NCBI RefSeq assembly: GCF_018687675.1
Contig: NZ_CP061302.1
Span: 1,810,192 to 1,874,191, forward strand
Direction of reading: 5' to 3'
Length of the DNA: 64,000 nucleotides
From: Polynucleobacter sp. MG-Unter2-18
Lineage (GTDB): Bacteria > Pseudomonadota > Gammaproteobacteria > Burkholderiales > Burkholderiaceae
The notes under the pieces were generated by a model. The model was not told where the DNA came from. It searched no databases and worked only from the letters and a program-made list of their open reading frames with translations. Each line of letters opens with the position of its first letter. The stretch's first letter is position 1. The translations under genes were made by a program, and so were the position numbers. This document shows, piece by piece, positions 1 to 10,500 of this stretch.

Positions 1-119
1 GCAACCCTAAACTTATATTCCAATAGATAGGGGAGTAAATCGCAAATAACTTTCCAGTCGCTACCCTTTGCCGGCTTTGAGTCTGCTACTGAATGATGAT
101 GCCCTGATGAATGTCTCAT
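1..119 (-). CDS. ABC exporter (Atm1/MsbA-like), N-terminal fragment
   Basis: This is a partial gene. The ATG is at 119 and the reading frame leaves the window at base 1, so only about 39 N-terminal residues are visible. The segment has a short polar, His-rich leader, then a stretch reading DWKVICDLLPYLLEYKFRVA. That pattern is typical of the cytoplasmic elbow just before the first membrane helix of Atm1/HMT-type fused permease-ATPase exporters, which move glutathione- or sulfur-linked compounds. The start lies 9 bases after the nudB stop on the same strand, so co-transcription is likely. The assignment rests on the N-terminal pattern only, because the membrane and ATPase domains lie outside the window. 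Confidence 0.6.
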   Translation of the reverse strand, partial: MRHSSGHHHSVADSKPAKGSDWKVICDLLPYLLEYKFRV

Positions 120-128
120 CGCTCTATC

Positions 129-587
129 TTAGTCAGTTACGCTCTGACGCGCAGAAAATAACTTGCGAATTGCTGCGCCATTACTGGGAGAGAAACATTT
201 ATTTGCCGCTTCAGAGTGAGGCAACCATTGATAGGCAATGTGCTCTCTTGGCGCCAATCTGACTGAAACTGCATTTGGGACTAGTAATGAGAACCAATGC
301 TCAGCATTTTTGGTCACTCCAGGAGCGTAGCGATGACGCCATTGCGGATAAATCTCATACTCAATCTGATGATGCATATCCTGTAAGGAGGCTGCTGGAA
401 GAGATTGGACATCAATGCTGGTCTCTTCAAGGACTTCGCGCGCGGCGGCGGCACTAAGATCCTCACCAAGGAAATCAATGCTACCAGTAACAGATTGCCA
501 AAAATTGGCTTTATCGGCTCGCTCGATTAGCAAGACCTCCCCATTCGATTTGTAAATGACAACTAAAACCGAAATGGGGATTTTCAA
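129..587 (-). CDS. nudB: Dihydroneopterin triphosphate diphosphatase (Nudix)
   Basis: This Nudix hydrolase probably removes pyrophosphate from dihydroneopterin triphosphate, an early step of folate synthesis. The protein has 152 residues, the normal NudB length. The Nudix box is visible with Gly35, Glu42, Arg50-Glu51 and Glu54-Glu55. The gap between its glycine and first glutamate is one residue longer than the textbook motif. The only usable start is a TTG at 587, because a TAG lies three codons upstream, and the ribosome site is weak. It sits 22 bases after aspS, an order kept across betaproteobacteria. Substrate assignment relies on family and context. A general (d)NTP pyrophosphatase is the alternative. 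Confidence 0.85.
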   Translation of the reverse strand: MKIPISVLVVIYKSNGEVLLIERADKANFWQSVTGSIDFLGEDLSAAAAREVLEETSIDVQSLPAASLQDMHHQIEYEIYPQWRHRYAPGVTKNAEHWFSLLVPNAVSVRLAPREHIAYQWLPHSEAANKCFSPSNGAAIRKLFSARQSVTD

Positions 588-609
588 GATGATCTAAATA
601 CTGTCTTAC

Positions 610-2409
610 TTAAGCAGCAGGTGCAGCTTGACGCAAGCGGATATGAAGCTCTTTTAACTGACGCTCATCTACTGGGCTAGGAGCCTGAGTAAGCAAGCAC
701 TGTGCACGTTGTGTTTTCGGGAAGGCGATTACATCACGGATTGATTCAGCACCAGTCATCATCGTGACGATACGATCCAAACCAAATGCAATACCACCAT
801 GTGGAGGCGCGCCGTACTGCAAAGCATCCAACAAGAATCCAAACTTCGCCTGAGCCTCTTCGGCACCAATCTTCAGAGCACGGAATACCTGGCTTTGCAC
901 TGCTTCTTGATGGATGCGGACTGATCCACCACCAATCTCGCTACCGTTCAGAACCATGTCATAGGCCTTGGCTAAGCACTTTCCAGGACTTGATTCGAGA
1001 TACTGCATGTGCTCATCTTTGGGGCTAGTAAATGGATGGTGACATGCAACCCAACGGGCATTGTCTTCATCATATTCAAACATTGGGAAATCCACCACCC
1101 ATAATGGCTTCCAACCTTCGGTAGATAAGCCATGCTCTTTACCCCAAGCAGAGTGACCAATCTTCAGACGCAAACCACCAATAGCATCGTTCACTACTTT
1201 TTCTTTATCAGCACCGAAGAAAATAATGTCGCCATCTTTAGCACCAGTACGCTTCAAGATGCCTTCGATAGCTGCATCATGCAAGTTCTTAACGATTGGT
1301 GATTGCAAGCCATTGCGGCCCTCTGCAACTGAATTGACTTTAATCCAAGCCAAACCTTTGGCGCCATAGATCGCCACAAATTGAGTGTAGTCATCAATTT
1401 CACTACGACTAATCTCAGCACCGCCAGGTACGCACAAACCAACTACACGTCCACCCTCTTGATTTGCTGCACCAGAAAATACTTTGAAATCGACATCTTT
1501 CATTAAATCAGTCAATTCGGTAAATTCAAAATTCACACGCAGATCTGGCTTATCTGAACCAAAGCGCGCCATACCCTCAGAGTAAGGCATGGTCGGAAAT
1601 GGATTAGGCAACTCCACGTTCATGGTGATTTTGAAAATATGACGAATCATATTTTCAAATAACTCACGGATTTCTAGCTCATCCAAGAAAGCAGTTTCAC
1701 AGTCGATCTGAGTAAATTCAGGCTGACGATCAGCACGCAAATCTTCGTCACGGAAGCACTTAGTAATTTGGTAGTAACGATCAAAACCAGCCACCATCAA
1801 CAACTGTTTAAATAGCTGAGGAGACTGTGGCAAAGCAAAGAACTGACCATCATGAACACGTGAAGGTACCAAGTAGTCACGCGCACCTTCAGGGGTGCTC
1901 TTCGTTAACATCGGTGTTTCGATATCGATAAAACCTGCAGCATCCAGGTAGCGGCGGCATTCCATGGCCACGTTGTAACGTAAACGCAAATTCTTTTGCA
2001 TTTGCGGGCGACGCAAGTCCAAAACACGGTGAGTTAAGCGAGTAGTCTCAGATAAATTCTCGTCTTCTAATTGGAATGGAGGAGTAATGGACGCATTCAA
2101 AATCACCAGGCTACGACAAAGCACTTCAATCTTGCCGCTAACTAAATCATTGTTCTCAGTTCCGGCAGGACGTGCTCGTACCAAACCTTTGACCTGAATA
2201 CAAAATTCATTACGAACTTGCTCAGCCAATACAAACATTTCAGGACGATCTGGGTCGCAAACAACTTGGACAAAACCTTGGTGATCACGAAGATCAATAA
2301 AAATCACACCACCGTGGTCACGGCGACGATTAACCCAACCAGAGAGAGTAATCTCTTGACCAATGAGTGATTCAGTTACCTGACCGCAGGTATGGCTTCG
2401 CATCGACAT
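610..2409 (-). CDS. aspS: Aspartyl-tRNA synthetase
   Basis: This enzyme charges tRNA-Asp in the cytoplasm. The 599-residue length is that of the bacterial type with a GAD insertion. The order is an N-terminal OB-fold anticodon-binding domain (about 1-105), then the class II catalytic core split by the GAD domain (about 290-420). Motif 2 reads [16 protein letters not shown] and motif 3 contains GIAFGLDRI near residue 545. In bacteria that make Asn-tRNA by amidation this enzyme can also charge tRNA-Asn, and the window does not show whether that applies. It lies between the DUF502 gene (16 bases upstream) and nudB. Confidence 0.98.
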   Translation of the reverse strand: MSMRSHTCGQVTESLIGQEITLSGWVNRRRDHGGVIFIDLRDHQGFVQVVCDPDRPEMFVLAEQVRNEFCIQVKGLVRARPAGTENNDLVSGKIEVLCRSLVILNASITPPFQLEDENLSETTRLTHRVLDLRRPQMQKNLRLRYNVAMECRRYLDAAGFIDIETPMLTKSTPEGARDYLVPSRVHDGQFFALPQSPQLFKQLLMVAGFDRYYQITKCFRDEDLRADRQPEFTQIDCETAFLDELEIRELFENMIRHIFKITMNVELPNPFPTMPYSEGMARFGSDKPDLRVNFEFTELTDLMKDVDFKVFSGAANQEGGRVVGLCVPGGAEISRSEIDDYTQFVAIYGAKGLAWIKVNSVAEGRNGLQSPIVKNLHDAAIEGILKRTGAKDGDIIFFGADKEKVVNDAIGGLRLKIGHSAWGKEHGLSTEGWKPLWVVDFPMFEYDEDNARWVACHHPFTSPKDEHMQYLESSPGKCLAKAYDMVLNGSEIGGGSVRIHQEAVQSQVFRALKIGAEEAQAKFGFLLDALQYGAPPHGGIAFGLDRIVTMMTGAESIRDVIAFPKTQRAQCLLTQAPSPVDERQLKELHIRLRQAAPAA

Positions 2410-2425
2410 AACAATTTCCTATAAA

Positions 2426-3079
2426 TCAAAGATGATGGTTTGACTTGGCAGCAGTCAAACCAGTTGAACTAGTGGGGGGAACGGATCCCATTGAAACAAT
2501 ATGTTTGAGCGCCTCTTCGACACTCATCGCTAATTCAATGGTGTGCGCACGTGGGACGATCATAAAAAATCCAGAGGTTGGATTTGGAGTGGTTGGCAGG
2601 AAAACATTAACGTAGTCCTCACCCAACTTAGCAGCGACTTCTTTTGCTGGCATACCAGTCTGAAATGCGATCGCCCAAGAATCTGCATGCGGATAGCGAA
2701 TTAATAATGCCTTGCTAAATGCTTGGCCACTGCCAGAAAATAAAGTAGAAGATACTTGTTGAACACTAGAATAAATCGATCGCACAATCGGAATGCGATT
2801 CACCAAACGATCCCATACCTTCATCCACCACTGCCCCGCAAAATTGATTGCAAGTAATCCAGTAATCATGATGACTGAAACAACAATCAGAACGCCCACA
2901 CCCGGTAATTCACGAAAATGTTGTAAATCACCGGAAAACTGATTAGGGAACACAGTAATAATGGCATGCATTACAGAACCAAAAACACCGTCGAGCAAGC
3001 CCAATCCCCATCCAATCACCCAAATAGTGATTGACATCGGTGCCCATACCAGAATGCCTGCGATAAAGTATTTTTTCAT
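2426..3079 (-). CDS. DUF502 family membrane protein
   Basis: This 217-residue inner membrane protein belongs to the DUF502 family, whose biochemical role is unknown. There are two hydrophobic segments near residues 5-30 and 60-85, followed by a soluble domain with the family features RIPIVRSIYSSVQQ and FLPTTPNPTSGFFMIVP. The position between ubiB and aspS is conserved in betaproteobacteria. As I recall, relatives such as Ralstonia and Burkholderia often carry a small FmdB-type zinc-ribbon gene next to it. There is no room for one here, since only 64 bases separate this gene from ubiB. Confidence 0.9.
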   Translation of the reverse strand: MKKYFIAGILVWAPMSITIWVIGWGLGLLDGVFGSVMHAIITVFPNQFSGDLQHFRELPGVGVLIVVSVIMITGLLAINFAGQWWMKVWDRLVNRIPIVRSIYSSVQQVSSTLFSGSGQAFSKALLIRYPHADSWAIAFQTGMPAKEVAAKLGEDYVNVFLPTTPNPTSGFFMIVPRAHTIELAMSVEEALKHIVSMGSVPPTSSTGLTAAKSNHHL

Positions 3080-3143
3080 TTGCCCACGCTTCCACTTTGC
3101 CTAACCTGGCATTTTAGCGGTTTAAGCGGCAGCCGGCGACAGT

Positions 3144-4730
3144 CTAGTAAAGACCAAGGCCGATTATCAGAATCCCAGCCAAAAAGCCGCTTGCAAAGAG
3201 CAGGGCACCCACCAAAAGGCGATGAGTCCGTCTTTCCTGCATTAAAAGGCCTTTTAAGACCTCTAATTCAGCATTTTGATCTCTTTGCGGACCACGACCT
3301 TGCGCCAAGCTCTCCGCAATCAGTCGGGGCAAGGTTGGCAGTATCTTTGCCCAAGTAGGCGCTTCACTCTTAAGCCCTTCAACCAAACCACGCCAACCCA
3401 GCTGCTGACTGATCCATTTTTCCAGAATCGGCTTTGCAGTCTGCCAAAGATCGAGGTCAGGGTCTAATTCACGTGCCAAACCTTCTACATTTAACAAGGT
3501 CTTTGATAGCAAAGACAGTTGTGGCTGTACTTCGACCTTAAAACGACGAGATGTTTGGAACAAACGAACCAGAACGATGCCTAAAGAAATATCTTTTAAA
3601 GGTCGATCAAAGTAGGGCTCGCAAACGGAGCGTACCGCACCCTCCAACTCTTCCACACGGGTATCTGCAGGCACCCAACCAGATTCAACATGCAATTCTG
3701 CTACACGCCGGTAATCTCGGTTAAAGAAAGCTAAGAAGTTGAGTGCTAAGTAATTTTTATCGGTTTCACTTAATGCACCAACAATTCCGAAATCCAGGGA
3801 AATAAATCGCCCAAAACTATCTGGCTCTAGGCTGATCATGATATTTCCAGGGTGCATATCTGCATGGAAAAAACCATGTTCGAATACTTGAGTAAAAAAT
3901 ATCTCCACACCCTCTGCTGCTAATTTTTTGAAATCCACTCCAGCGGCACGTAATTCATCAAAACGACCGATAGATATACCGTTCATTTTTTCCATGACAA
4001 TGACATTGGTGCGACACAAATCCCAATACATTTCTGGAATCATGAGTTTGTCTGAATCCACAAAATACCGTCTTAGCTGACTGGCATTAGCAGCCTCACG
4101 CATGAGATCGAGCTCATCATGCAGGTGTCTATCAAACTCAGCAACGTTTTCAGTCGGCTTTAAACGACGACCATCAGAGGATAATTTTTCTATAATTCTT
4201 GCCAGGTCATACATTAAAGCAATATCGCTATCAATGACCGGGAGGATGCCTGGACGAAGTACCTTGATCGCAACCTCTCGCCCATCCCACTCTGGATGCC
4301 TCTCAGTGGCACGTAAAGTTCCAAAATGTACCTGAGCAACAGAAGCACTAGCTACCGGCGTTGCATCAAAACTGATAAAGATTTCTTCAATCGGTAAACC
4401 AAGCGCCTTCTCAATTAAGAGTCGTGATTCTGCATTGGAAAATGGTGGTACTTGATCTTGTAACTTCGCTAATTCATTAGCAATATCTTCTGACAACAAA
4501 TCACGTCGAGTAGAAAGCACTTGTCCAAACTTGACGAAGATCGGACCGAGCGCCTCTAAGGTCAAACGAATACGCTCACCTCTGGGTAGCGATTGCCCTG
4601 GTGATACCCAGCAAAGAATAGTTAAGAAGCCGCGAGTAATCCCAGGCTTCAGAATATCGCGTAGAAGCGGCAGTAAGCCGTAACGCCATGCAGTAAAGAA
4701 AATAAAATAGAGGCGGGCTAAACGACGCAC
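3144..4730 (-). CDS. ubiB: Ubiquinone biosynthesis atypical kinase/ATPase UbiB
   Basis: UbiB is an ABC1/ADCK-type protein kinase-like ATPase needed for aerobic ubiquinone synthesis. It acts at the inner membrane with the Ubi complex. The protein has 528 residues, against about 546 in E. coli. Visible features are the [11 protein letters not shown] motif near residue 67, the catalytic-loop pattern [11 protein letters not shown] near 292, the metal-binding LDFGIVG, and a C-terminal hydrophobic segment of about 25 residues that anchors it. The start is a GTG at 4730, six bases after the ubiJ stop, so the two are almost certainly translated from one message. Assignment is firm from motifs and from the ubiE-Tim44-ubiJ-ubiB order. 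Confidence 0.96.
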   Translation of the reverse strand: MRRLARLYFIFFTAWRYGLLPLLRDILKPGITRGFLTILCWVSPGQSLPRGERIRLTLEALGPIFVKFGQVLSTRRDLLSEDIANELAKLQDQVPPFSNAESRLLIEKALGLPIEEIFISFDATPVASASVAQVHFGTLRATERHPEWDGREVAIKVLRPGILPVIDSDIALMYDLARIIEKLSSDGRRLKPTENVAEFDRHLHDELDLMREAANASQLRRYFVDSDKLMIPEMYWDLCRTNVIVMEKMNGISIGRFDELRAAGVDFKKLAAEGVEIFFTQVFEHGFFHADMHPGNIMISLEPDSFGRFISLDFGIVGALSETDKNYLALNFLAFFNRDYRRVAELHVESGWVPADTRVEELEGAVRSVCEPYFDRPLKDISLGIVLVRLFQTSRRFKVEVQPQLSLLSKTLLNVEGLARELDPDLDLWQTAKPILEKWISQQLGWRGLVEGLKSEAPTWAKILPTLPRLIAESLAQGRGPQRDQNAELEVLKGLLMQERRTHRLLVGALLFASGFLAGILIIGLGLY

Positions 4731-4736
4731 AGCGAA

Positions 4737-5354
4737 TTAACCTTTTCGCTCTAAAAGTTGGATACGCTTGTCTAAACGATCAACCGCATCACGTAATACA
4801 CTTAATTCATTCTTACGAATTAAAAAATCTCGCTTATTCAAAAGTACTTTTCTTTCTTCACTGACATACTCAATTACATTGTCTAGTAGATCGGTAGCTG
4901 CAGATTTCCCGGCTGAAATCAATTTCTTACCTTGACGTACAGCAAAGTTTGCAGGCGCATCACCAATGAAGCGAGCCAAGTCCTCCTCATACTCCCACCG
5001 AATTTGTCCTGCTAAGCGACCCAATAACTGCGCCAAGTCAGCATCACCAGTAATCTTCACTGACTTCATTGCTTGTTCACGCAAGTTGCCTGGGCCGCCA
5101 GCTAAGGCACTCAATGCCTCAGGGGAAACCTCCAACTCTAATGACGGAGCATCCGCATGAGTCAAGGCCAGCAGGGAGCCCTCGGGCGCTATCTCAAAAA
5201 AGAACTGCCCAATGGGCAAACTGAGCAAAATGACTTTGCCAGCATGGCGTGCCAACTCCGCCATAGCCCATGGCTCAGCCTTGAGGACATGATTTATTCC
5301 TCGGCAAGCGGCAGACGCTGCAATATGGTGAGTGGTGGGGGATACGGTGTTCAT
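4737..5354 (-). CDS. ubiJ: Ubiquinone biosynthesis accessory factor UbiJ (SCP2 domain)
   Basis: UbiJ has an SCP2 lipid-binding domain and is thought to hold ubiquinone intermediates for the soluble Ubi complex. Residues about 10-115 form the SCP2 fold (RGINHVLKAEPWA, later the KSVKITGDADLAQLLGRLA motif). The C-terminus (LRDAVDRLDKRIQLLERKG) is a short coiled coil, as in E. coli UbiJ. I chose the ATG at 5354 because the only upstream option is a TTG inside a strong terminator hairpin. That hairpin ends only 12 bases before the start and there is no clear ribosome site. How transcription reaches this gene is therefore an open point. It is followed closely by ubiB. Confidence 0.9.
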   Translation of the reverse strand: MNTVSPTTHHIAASAACRGINHVLKAEPWAMAELARHAGKVILLSLPIGQFFFEIAPEGSLLALTHADAPSLELEVSPEALSALAGGPGNLREQAMKSVKITGDADLAQLLGRLAGQIRWEYEEDLARFIGDAPANFAVRQGKKLISAGKSAATDLLDNVIEYVSEERKVLLNKRDFLIRKNELSVLRDAVDRLDKRIQLLERKG

Positions 5355-5360
5355 CAGTGT

Positions 5361-5384
5361 AAAAAACCCGCACAAGTGCGGGCT
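5361..5384 (-). terminator. Rho-independent terminator after the Tim44-domain gene
   Basis: A perfect 7-bp stem (CCCGCAC at 5367-5373, GTGCGGG at 5376-5382, two-base gap) is followed on the minus strand by six T residues. It lies 24 bases beyond the Tim44-domain gene stop and just 12 bases before the ubiJ start. Confidence 0.85.
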
Positions 5385-5406
5385 TTCAGTGGAAAGTACT
5401 GCAAGC

Positions 5407-6318
5407 TTAAACTAACTGGGAGATACCCGCTAGTACCCAGCCTCCAGGACCGCTTACTGGCTTGCTGAGATTCCAAATTTCAGAGAAATTATTTGCTTGT
5501 GCACCTACTTGTTCGCGAATCATGCCCGTGAACTGAACGCTACAGTAGTACTTATTGTCAGCTGTCTCAATACCGAGTAACTGTGCATTGAGTGTCACTA
5601 CATCAGTTTGATTCGCACTGTCAGCACGTCCGGCCAGATCTTGCTCAATCGTAGCAAACATCTCTGGAGTAGCGTACTCACGTAATGCAACTAAATCACC
5701 CTGATCCCACGCCTTTTGCAGACCTGAGAAAAACTGTTTAGCGTTATCCAAAAATGCGTACTCATCAAACCCTGGTGGAAGCGTTGATTGAAATGGTGCA
5801 GGCTCAGCAGCAACGCCACTGAATGCACTAGCAGCTGGTGTAAACGCAGGCTCTTGTCTTGGTGCCTGGTCTAGATTGCTACGCTGCATACCTTGCGAAG
5901 TCATTTGAGGACTTTTGTTAGCGCCAGATAAAGCAGGCATCATTTTTCTCATGATGAACATGATGGCAAAGCCTGCTAGCGCTGCAATCAGCAATCCGGT
6001 GATCAATGAAGATGCACCCTCACCTAAACCTAAATGAGATAAAAGGAAGCCAATACCAAGACCTGCGGCTAAGCCACCCAAGATGCCACCCATACCACCG
6101 AAGCGACTTGGTGCTGGTGCTTGAGGAGCAGCAGCTGGTGCTGCTGGCTGTGCTTGTTGAGTTGGCTTTTGTGCAGGACTAGCTTGTTTTTGCATTGGTG
6201 CACTTGGTGCCTTACCAACACTTTTACCGCCGCCTAAACGGGCAGCATTAGCATGACCAACAGTAGCAAATATTAAGCTCAGGCTTAACAGAACTGCTTT
6301 GAAAAAATGCTTATTCAT
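5407..6318 (-). CDS. Tim44-like domain protein, exported
   Basis: This is a 303-residue protein with a signal peptide at residues 1-25 (cleavage likely after the AANA-type region). A low-complexity Ala/Pro/Gln linker covers about 30-70. A Gly-rich hydrophobic region with membrane potential lies at about 75-125. A C-terminal Tim44-like domain covers about 180-303 (GFDEYAFLDNAKQFFSGLQKAWDQGD and the end GGWVLAGISQ). In mitochondria this fold binds membranes during protein import. The bacterial role is unknown. It sits between ubiE and ubiJ, as in other betaproteobacteria, which suggests but does not prove a membrane or quinone-linked role. A GGGGATC ribosome site precedes the ATG. A terminator follows it. 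Confidence 0.88.
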   Translation of the reverse strand: MNKHFFKAVLLSLSLIFATVGHANAARLGGGKSVGKAPSAPMQKQASPAQKPTQQAQPAAPAAAPQAPAPSRFGGMGGILGGLAAGLGIGFLLSHLGLGEGASSLITGLLIAALAGFAIMFIMRKMMPALSGANKSPQMTSQGMQRSNLDQAPRQEPAFTPAASAFSGVAAEPAPFQSTLPPGFDEYAFLDNAKQFFSGLQKAWDQGDLVALREYATPEMFATIEQDLAGRADSANQTDVVTLNAQLLGIETADNKYYCSVQFTGMIREQVGAQANNFSEIWNLSKPVSGPGGWVLAGISQLV

Positions 6319-6374
6319 ATTTTGATCCCCTATAGAACTACTTTAATTCTTGACCGGCAAAAACTACAAAATCA

Positions 6375-7118
6375 CTAGTATTTAATACCAATATGGAGCG
6401 CAACGATACCCCCAGTCATTCTATGGGTATCTACCTCGTCAAAACCCACTCCCAGCATGACGTCTTTAAGGGCCTCGGCATCCGGATGCATCCGAATAGA
6501 TTCGGCCAAATAGCGATAGCTCTCAGAATCTTGGGCAATCTTTTCACCTAGCCAAGGCAACACCTTAAATGAGTAGGTGTCATAAATCGGCCCTAAAAAG
6601 GCATCCGGTTTGGAGAACTCCAGCACCAATACTCGACCACCGGGCTTAATTACTCTGAGCATCTCTGCCAAAGCAAGGTCTTTATGAGTCATGTTTCGCA
6701 AGCCAAACGCCACCGTCACCACGTCAAAGTGATTCGCTGGGAAAGGAATTTTCTCCGCATCGAACTGAACGCAGGGCAAAGCTAACCCCTGATCGAGCAG
6801 GCGATCACGGCCAACCCCCAACATAGAGGCATTGATGTCGCTTAACCATACTTGAGCTTCAGAGTGATGGCCCCAGTCTGCTGCACGTGCAAAGGCAGCA
6901 GCTAAGTCACCTGTACCACCGGCGATATCTAATACTTTTTGACCGGAGCGCACTTGAGCACGAGCAATCGTGACTTTTTTCCACAAGCGATGCAGCCCAA
7001 ATGACATCAAATCATTCATGACGTCATATTTACTCGCTACAGAATGAAATACTTCGGCTACCTTACCTGCTTTTTCAGCTTCATCAACGCTTTGGTATCC
7101 AAAATGGGTCTTACTCAT
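6375..7118 (-). CDS. ubiE: Demethylmenaquinone/2-polyprenyl-benzoquinol C-methyltransferase UbiE
   Basis: This SAM-dependent C-methyltransferase makes the methyl group at C-2 of the ubiquinone ring. It has 247 residues, the usual size. It begins with the family sequence [19 protein letters not shown] motif [17 protein letters not shown] is near residue 62, followed by [20 protein letters not shown] and the tail [14 protein letters not shown], all diagnostic of UbiE. An AAGAAG ribosome site precedes the ATG. It follows the DUF971 gene by 28 bases on the same strand, and leads toward Tim44, ubiJ and ubiB, all linked to ubiquinone supply. Confidence 0.97.
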   Translation of the reverse strand: MSKTHFGYQSVDEAEKAGKVAEVFHSVASKYDVMNDLMSFGLHRLWKKVTIARAQVRSGQKVLDIAGGTGDLAAAFARAADWGHHSEAQVWLSDINASMLGVGRDRLLDQGLALPCVQFDAEKIPFPANHFDVVTVAFGLRNMTHKDLALAEMLRVIKPGGRVLVLEFSKPDAFLGPIYDTYSFKVLPWLGEKIAQDSESYRYLAESIRMHPDAEALKDVMLGVGFDEVDTHRMTGGIVALHIGIKY

Positions 7119-7146
7119 ATTCTTCTTTACTTAACTGAAACGGCGG

Positions 7147-7536
7147 TTAATGGCTGCCACAAGATTTACCGCCAGCAACAATCATTGGCGCATCACGATC
7201 TAGGCCAGCAGCAGCTAGTTTATCCAAGTGCTCTTTCCAAAGCGCTTCTTGGTTCTCGCATAAAAATTGCAGATAGTCCCAAGAATACAAACCAGAATCA
7301 TGTCCATCAGAAAAGGAAGGCTTAAGAGCGTAGTGACCTACTGGCTCAATATTTGCTATCAGCACTTCACGCTTACCTGTTTGCAAAGTCTCCTGCCCAG
7401 GACCATGACCTTGGACTTCAGCAGAAGGAGACACAACCCTTAGAAATTCAAAAGGTAGGCGAAAGGTATTGCCATTCTCATAAGAGAGCTCTAGCACTTT
7501 TGACTGCTGATGCACTACAACATTAGTTGGAATCAT
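7147..7536 (-). CDS. DUF971 family protein
   Basis: This 129-residue protein belongs to DUF971, related to the N-terminal domain of gamma-butyrobetaine hydroxylase. That small beta fold is found alone or fused to Mrp/ApbC Fe-S carrier proteins. Family features are VLELSYENGNTFRLPFEFLR near residues 14-33 and SDGHDSGLYSWDYLQFLCE near 75-93. Its tail GGKSCGSH has one Cys and a His. Function is unknown, and a link to Fe-S biology is inferred from fusions in other species. Its stop lies 28 bases before ubiE and its ATG overlaps the stop of the large oxidoreductase by one base. Confidence 0.88.
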   Translation of the reverse strand: MIPTNVVVHQQSKVLELSYENGNTFRLPFEFLRVVSPSAEVQGHGPGQETLQTGKREVLIANIEPVGHYALKPSFSDGHDSGLYSWDYLQFLCENQEALWKEHLDKLAAAGLDRDAPMIVAGGKSCGSH

Positions 7537-10500
7537 TAAACCAATACCCTCTCAATACCACCTTGATTTGCCTTTGCAACGTAATCTTGCATCCAATCAG
7601 GACCTAATAACTTTTGCGCCATTTCAACCACGATGTAGTCGGCAGTAGTATCACTATCCGCATCAAAGCGGGTGAGGCCTTGCAGACAAGATGGGCAGCT
7701 AGTGAGCACTTTGACCTCACCAGTGAAATCATCTTTGCGCAATTCGTCAGCAGCCTTCTCCATCTCAATTTGCTTACGGAAACGTACCTGAGTTGAAATA
7801 TCAGGACGTGTCACCGCAAGAGTGCCAGACTCACCACAGCATCGATCATTTTTCTGAATCGCTTTGCCATCTTCTGACTGAATCAGCTCATTTACCGTCT
7901 TGAGGGGGTCTTGTAACTTCATTGGTGAGTGACATGGATCGTGATACATATACTTCACACCAGTCACATTCGAAAGCTTGACACCCTTCTCCAGCAAGTA
8001 TTCATGAATATCAATAATGCGACAGCCGGGGAAAATCTGTTCGAACTGATAACCTGCCAACTGGTCATAACAAGTGCCACACGAAACCACAACCGTCTTG
8101 ATATCTAAGTAATTTAGAGTATTGGCTACACGATGAAAGAGAACGCGATTATCCGTAATCATCTTTTCTGCTTTATCGAAGTCACCATTGCCACGCTGAG
8201 GATAACCACAGCAGAGGTAGCCCGGGGGCAATACTGTTTGTACGCCCACATTCCACAACATCGCTTGTGTAGCTAAACCGACCTGTGAGAACAGGCGCTC
8301 AGAACCACAACCCGGGAAATAGAACACTGCTTCAGTATCTGCGGACGTTGTTTTTGGATCCCGAATAATCGGCACATAATTTGCATCTTCAATATCCAAG
8401 AGTGCACGAGCGGTTTTCTTCGGCAGATTGCCAGGCATCTTCTTATTTACAAAGAAAATAACCTGCTCTTTAAGATTCGGCTTGCTTACTGTGGCAGGTG
8501 GGTGCGCAGTTTGTTTGCGGGCGAACTTACGGAACACATCATTGCCCAAACGCTGAAGCTTATAACCCCAACCAATCATGGTCTTGCGAAGCAAGTTAAT
8601 AGTATCGGGATCGGTAGCATTTAAGAACATCATCGATGCCGCTGTTCCCGGATTAAAGCGTTGCTGCCCCATCTTGCGCAACAAGTTACGCATGTTCATC
8701 GAGACCTCACCAAAATCAATATTGACGGGGCAAGGTGTCAAACACTTATGGCATACAGTGCAATGTGCAGCTACGTCATCAAACATTTCCCAATGACGAA
8801 TCGATACGCCACGACGCGTTTGCTCTTCGTACAAGAAGGCTTCGATTAACGAAGAGGTTGCCAAAATTTTGTCACGCGGGCTGTACAGTAAATTGGCACG
8901 CGGTACATGCGTAGAGCAGACTGGCTTGCACTTACCGCAACGCAAGCAATCTTTCACGCTATCAGCAATCGCACCAATATCACTTTGCTGCATGATGATG
9001 GATTCATGGCCCATCAAACCAAAGCTTGGGGTGTAGGCAACGCTGAGATCCGCATGCGGCATTAACTTACCCTTGTTAAAGCGACCTTCAGGATCTACAC
9101 GCATTTTGTAGGCGCGGAAATCTTTCAACTCAGCTTCAGTCAGGTACTCAAGCTTAGTAATACCAATACCATGCTCACCAGAAATCACACCATCTAATGA
9201 GCGAGCCAATTTCATAATCCGATCGACAGCGCGATGAGCATCTTGCAGCATCTCGTAGTCATCCGAATTTACTGGTATGTTGGTATGTACATTACCATCG
9301 CCAGCGTGCATATGTAGCGCTATAAATACACGCTTACGTAAAATATTTTTGTGAATAGATTCCAGTTGATTGAGGATAGGCTCAAATGCAAGGCCACCAA
9401 AAATGATTCTGAGTTCAGAGCGCACTTCTGTCTTCCATGACGCGCGCAAGCTGAAATTTTGGAGATCCGGGAAATAGGTATCCATCTGCGTCAACCAATC
9501 TGACCAGCGCACTCGAACCTTATCAATTAGCTCAAGAGCTTGCTGCACGCGATCACCCAAAATTTCAGCGCTAGGGATTTCATAGCCCTCATCGTTCTTG
9601 CCAAGTGGCAGAGCACTCTTTCTCAGGAAATCTTTAAGGCCATCTAAAACTTGTAATTTATTTTTGAGTGAGAGCTCAATATTGATACGCTCGATACCGT
9701 TGGTGTACTCGCCCATGCGTGGCAATGGAATCACAACATCTTCATTAATCTTAAAAGCATTAGTGTGACGAGCAATCGCTGCAGTACGCGCACGATCTAA
9801 CCAAAACTTTTTACGCGACTCAGCGCTAACCGCCACAAAACCTTCACCCACACGATTGTTGGCCATACGCACAACTTCGCTAGTTGCAGCCGCTACAGCC
9901 TCTTCATCGTCACCTGCAATATCACCAATCAATACCATCTTAGGCATTGCATTGCGCTTAGATTTGGTGGAATAACCAACTGCTCTCAAATACCGATCAT
10001 CCAAGTGCTCTAGGCCAGCTAAGATTGGTCCACCATTCTTGCTCAAGCCATCGAGATATGCTTTGATTTCTACAATGCTTGGAATAGCTTCTTGCGCTTG
10101 ACCGAAAAACTCTAAGCAAACAGTCCGCATGAATTTAGGCATGCGATGCAAAATCCAAGTAGCGCTCGTAATTAAGCCGTCACAACCTTCTTTTTGAACG
10201 CCAGGTAAGCCTGATAAAAACTTATCAGTCACATCCTTACCTAAGCCCTCTTTACGAAAGCGCTTACCTTCTACTTCTATAGTTTCTGTTTTGAGAACGC
10301 GTTTGCCTGGCTCTCTCGCACCATCAGACCAAGTCAGCTGAAACCGAACTTTTTCTGCTACGTGAATTTTTCCTAAATTGTGATCAAGGCGTTCAACATC
10401 AAGCCAATTACCTTCTGGATCCACCATGCGCCAGCTGGCTAGGTTATCTAATGCAGTACCCCATAAGACCGCCTTCTTGCCGCCAGCATTCATGGCAATG

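Noticed and set aside
68..262. A 64-codon plus-strand frame at the left edge
   Set aside because: It is antisense to the nudB end and to the N-terminus of the ABC exporter, both of which have convincing sequence on the minus strand.
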